Assembly: GCA_000226015.1 (NCBI GenBank)
Contig: JH152800.1
Coordinates: forward strand, 43,321 to 77,304
Direction: 5' to 3'
Length of the DNA stretch: 33,984 nt
Source: Mnemiopsis leidyi
Lineage: Eukaryota > Ctenophora > Tentaculata > Lobata > Bolinopsidae
Shown here: positions 32,821 through 33,984 of the stretch, piece after piece
Numbering within the stretch: position 1 is the first letter of the stretch
Layout: each line of letters opens with the position of its first letter
Program-made: the position numbers and the translations under genes
Notes under the pieces: model-generated
Database searches by the model: none
Told to the model about the DNA's origin: nothing
What the model saw: only the letters and a program-made list of their open reading frames with translations

Positions 32821-33984
32821 ATCGACAATTTGACGAGATTATATCCGTCTACCGTTCGCCAGAACTCGGACGGAATTATATCCGTCGACAGTCTACCGCA
32901 AAGCTGCTAGTCGGGTAAAACCTCGACAACCATGAACTTGTCTCACGTTGTTGACGAGATTATATCCGTCTAACGTTCTAACTTTAGCTGCGTTCTAACT
33001 TTAGCTGCTAACGTTCAGCTTTAGCTGCGTGAGTCGGGTATCACCGCGACAATCACGTTGTGACCCTTTTCAAAAAACTTTTTCAAAAATTTTTAAAAAT
33101 TTGAAAATTTTTTTGAAAATAGGGTCTCAGGAATTACTTGTAGGTTGATAACCTACTGTCGCGGCCATCACGCGCTGTCACGCATTTCGAAGAAATTCTA
33201 GACGCGCATCGCCCGTTGAAGGAATTACGCGAGAAAACGGGGCGCGCGACGGGGTCAGCTCGATAGCACGGAATGTTGTGCGAGCGGATGGGGGGCGCTG
33301 CGCGCGGCCACGCCGCCGCGCGCTTGCGCGCGCGCCGGAGGCTGCCGCTTCGCGGCAGCAGGGCGATGCAACGTGTAGCAACCATGAACTGCAGAACTAG
33401 AAACAGCATTGTCGAGGTGTTACCTTGCTAAACACGTATATCCCTGTGCGAGCTTAGCGCGAAATTAGGACAGCGCGAGCCACAGGGCTATGCTGGCTTA
33501 CCAAGGTGTTACCTTGTCCGGGGGCGTGGCCGCTGGGCAATGTGTAGCAAGTGCAGTGTTACCCGACTCGCGCGCGGCTCGCAGCTTGCTGTTGTCCTGG
33601 CGTTGGAGTATTGTACGTCAGCGCGCACCCTCCTGTCATTTTATTCCCTTTATTCGCTTCGAATGAGGGTCGGACAAAGTCAGATAACTTGACAACTAAC
33701 CAGGTTGCAGGTGCTTGCGCACGCGCTACGTTGCTCTTACCAGAGCCCTTTTTGCTTTTGCGCGCTATTGTGTAGTGCTCTAACCAGAGCCCGTTTAGGT
33801 AAATGCGAGATACACATGCGCCACCAGAAGTGGCAGCGCCGCACGCGCAGCGTGCGAACAGCGTTAACACCTGGTTATGTGAATACGATACGTGCGCGTT
33901 GCTGTAACCAGAGCCCTTTTGCGCGCGTCGCGCGCAAAAACNGGGTGTAAAACCTGATTACAGACAAACATATTTCACCGGGCG
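32820..33984. repeat. CpG-rich repetitive region at the right end
   Basis: Base composition changes abruptly. Repeats include a gacga/ga-attata-tccgtc dyad at 32832, 32869 and 32952, cgttctaactttagctgc twice near 32975-33010, ggtgttaccttg at 33417 and 33505 (the second within caaggt-gtt-accttg), and accagagccc at 33739, 33782 and 33908. A perfect 8-bp-arm hairpin gctgccgc/gcggcagc lies at 33341-33359, and a CG-rich core at 33290-33340. One base (33942) is unresolved. It resembles a mobile or satellite-like repeat; the class is not recognised. Confidence 0.6.

Noticed and set aside
33134..33409. 91-codon minus-strand frame rich in Arg/Ala in the CpG block
   Set aside because: Its composition follows from the CG-rich repeats and no domain is recognisable.
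1..33984. Bacterial operons, CRISPR arrays, rRNA or tRNA genes
   Set aside because: None seen; the intron-rich structure and gene content are those of an animal nuclear genome, and the tandem repeats lack CRISPR-like unique spacers.

Overview
This is a stretch of an animal (metazoan) nuclear genome. Long AT-rich introns with GT..AG boundaries interrupt GC-richer exons, and the main gene is an animal-specific postsynaptic scaffold. The retroelement debris and lineage-specific exons suggest a non-vertebrate animal. I cannot fix the phylum from the sequence alone.

The backbone of the window is the 3' two thirds of a SHANK (SH3 and multiple ankyrin repeat domains) gene on the + strand. I could assemble it by hand into 17 exons (2791-31072) with a phase-consistent chain of 4776 nt, giving 1591 residues plus stop. 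The order is: last ankyrin repeats (exons at 2791, 3209 and 3667), a Ser-rich linker with no visible SH3 domain (20012, 22117), a class I PDZ domain (22331, 23046), a long disordered Ser/Thr/Pro/Lys-rich region (23582-26910) ending in two RanBP2/NZF-type zinc fingers, a second linker with a polyproline tract (27306, 29114, 30137), and the C-terminal SAM domain (30680, 30957). The N-terminal part (SPN/FERM-like region, first ankyrin repeats, promoter) lies left of the window. An ATG exon at 19388-19469 ends in the same phase as the last ankyrin exon, so it looks like an internal first exon for an ankyrin-less SHANK isoform.

The 16-kb intron between ankyrin and linker appears to host a second, same-strand gene in three exons (6669-6800, 7676-7917, 13045-13591). 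It would encode a 306-residue protein with a parallel-type coiled coil that runs in register across the first splice junction. I do not recognise the family.

The left end (1 to about 1806, - strand) is the 5' part of a non-LTR retrotransposon: a zinc-finger ORF1 (PHD-like plus three CCCH fingers, with one frameshift in a G6 run) followed by the start of ORF2 (APE-type endonuclease), cut by the window edge. Two decayed retroelement coding relics sit in the big intron (8114-8360 and 17159-17430). Other structures include a spacer-free perfect 64-bp palindrome (16291-16354), tandem repeats of 38, 166, 32, 30 and 31 bp, and a CpG-rich repetitive right end (32820-33984) with one unresolved base.

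The most noteworthy observations are the ubiquitin/RNA-binding-type zinc fingers inside a SHANK protein, the alternative ankyrin-less start, the nested coiled-coil gene, and two places where tandem repeats abut or duplicate a SHANK 3' splice site (22021-22116 and 28855-29113).
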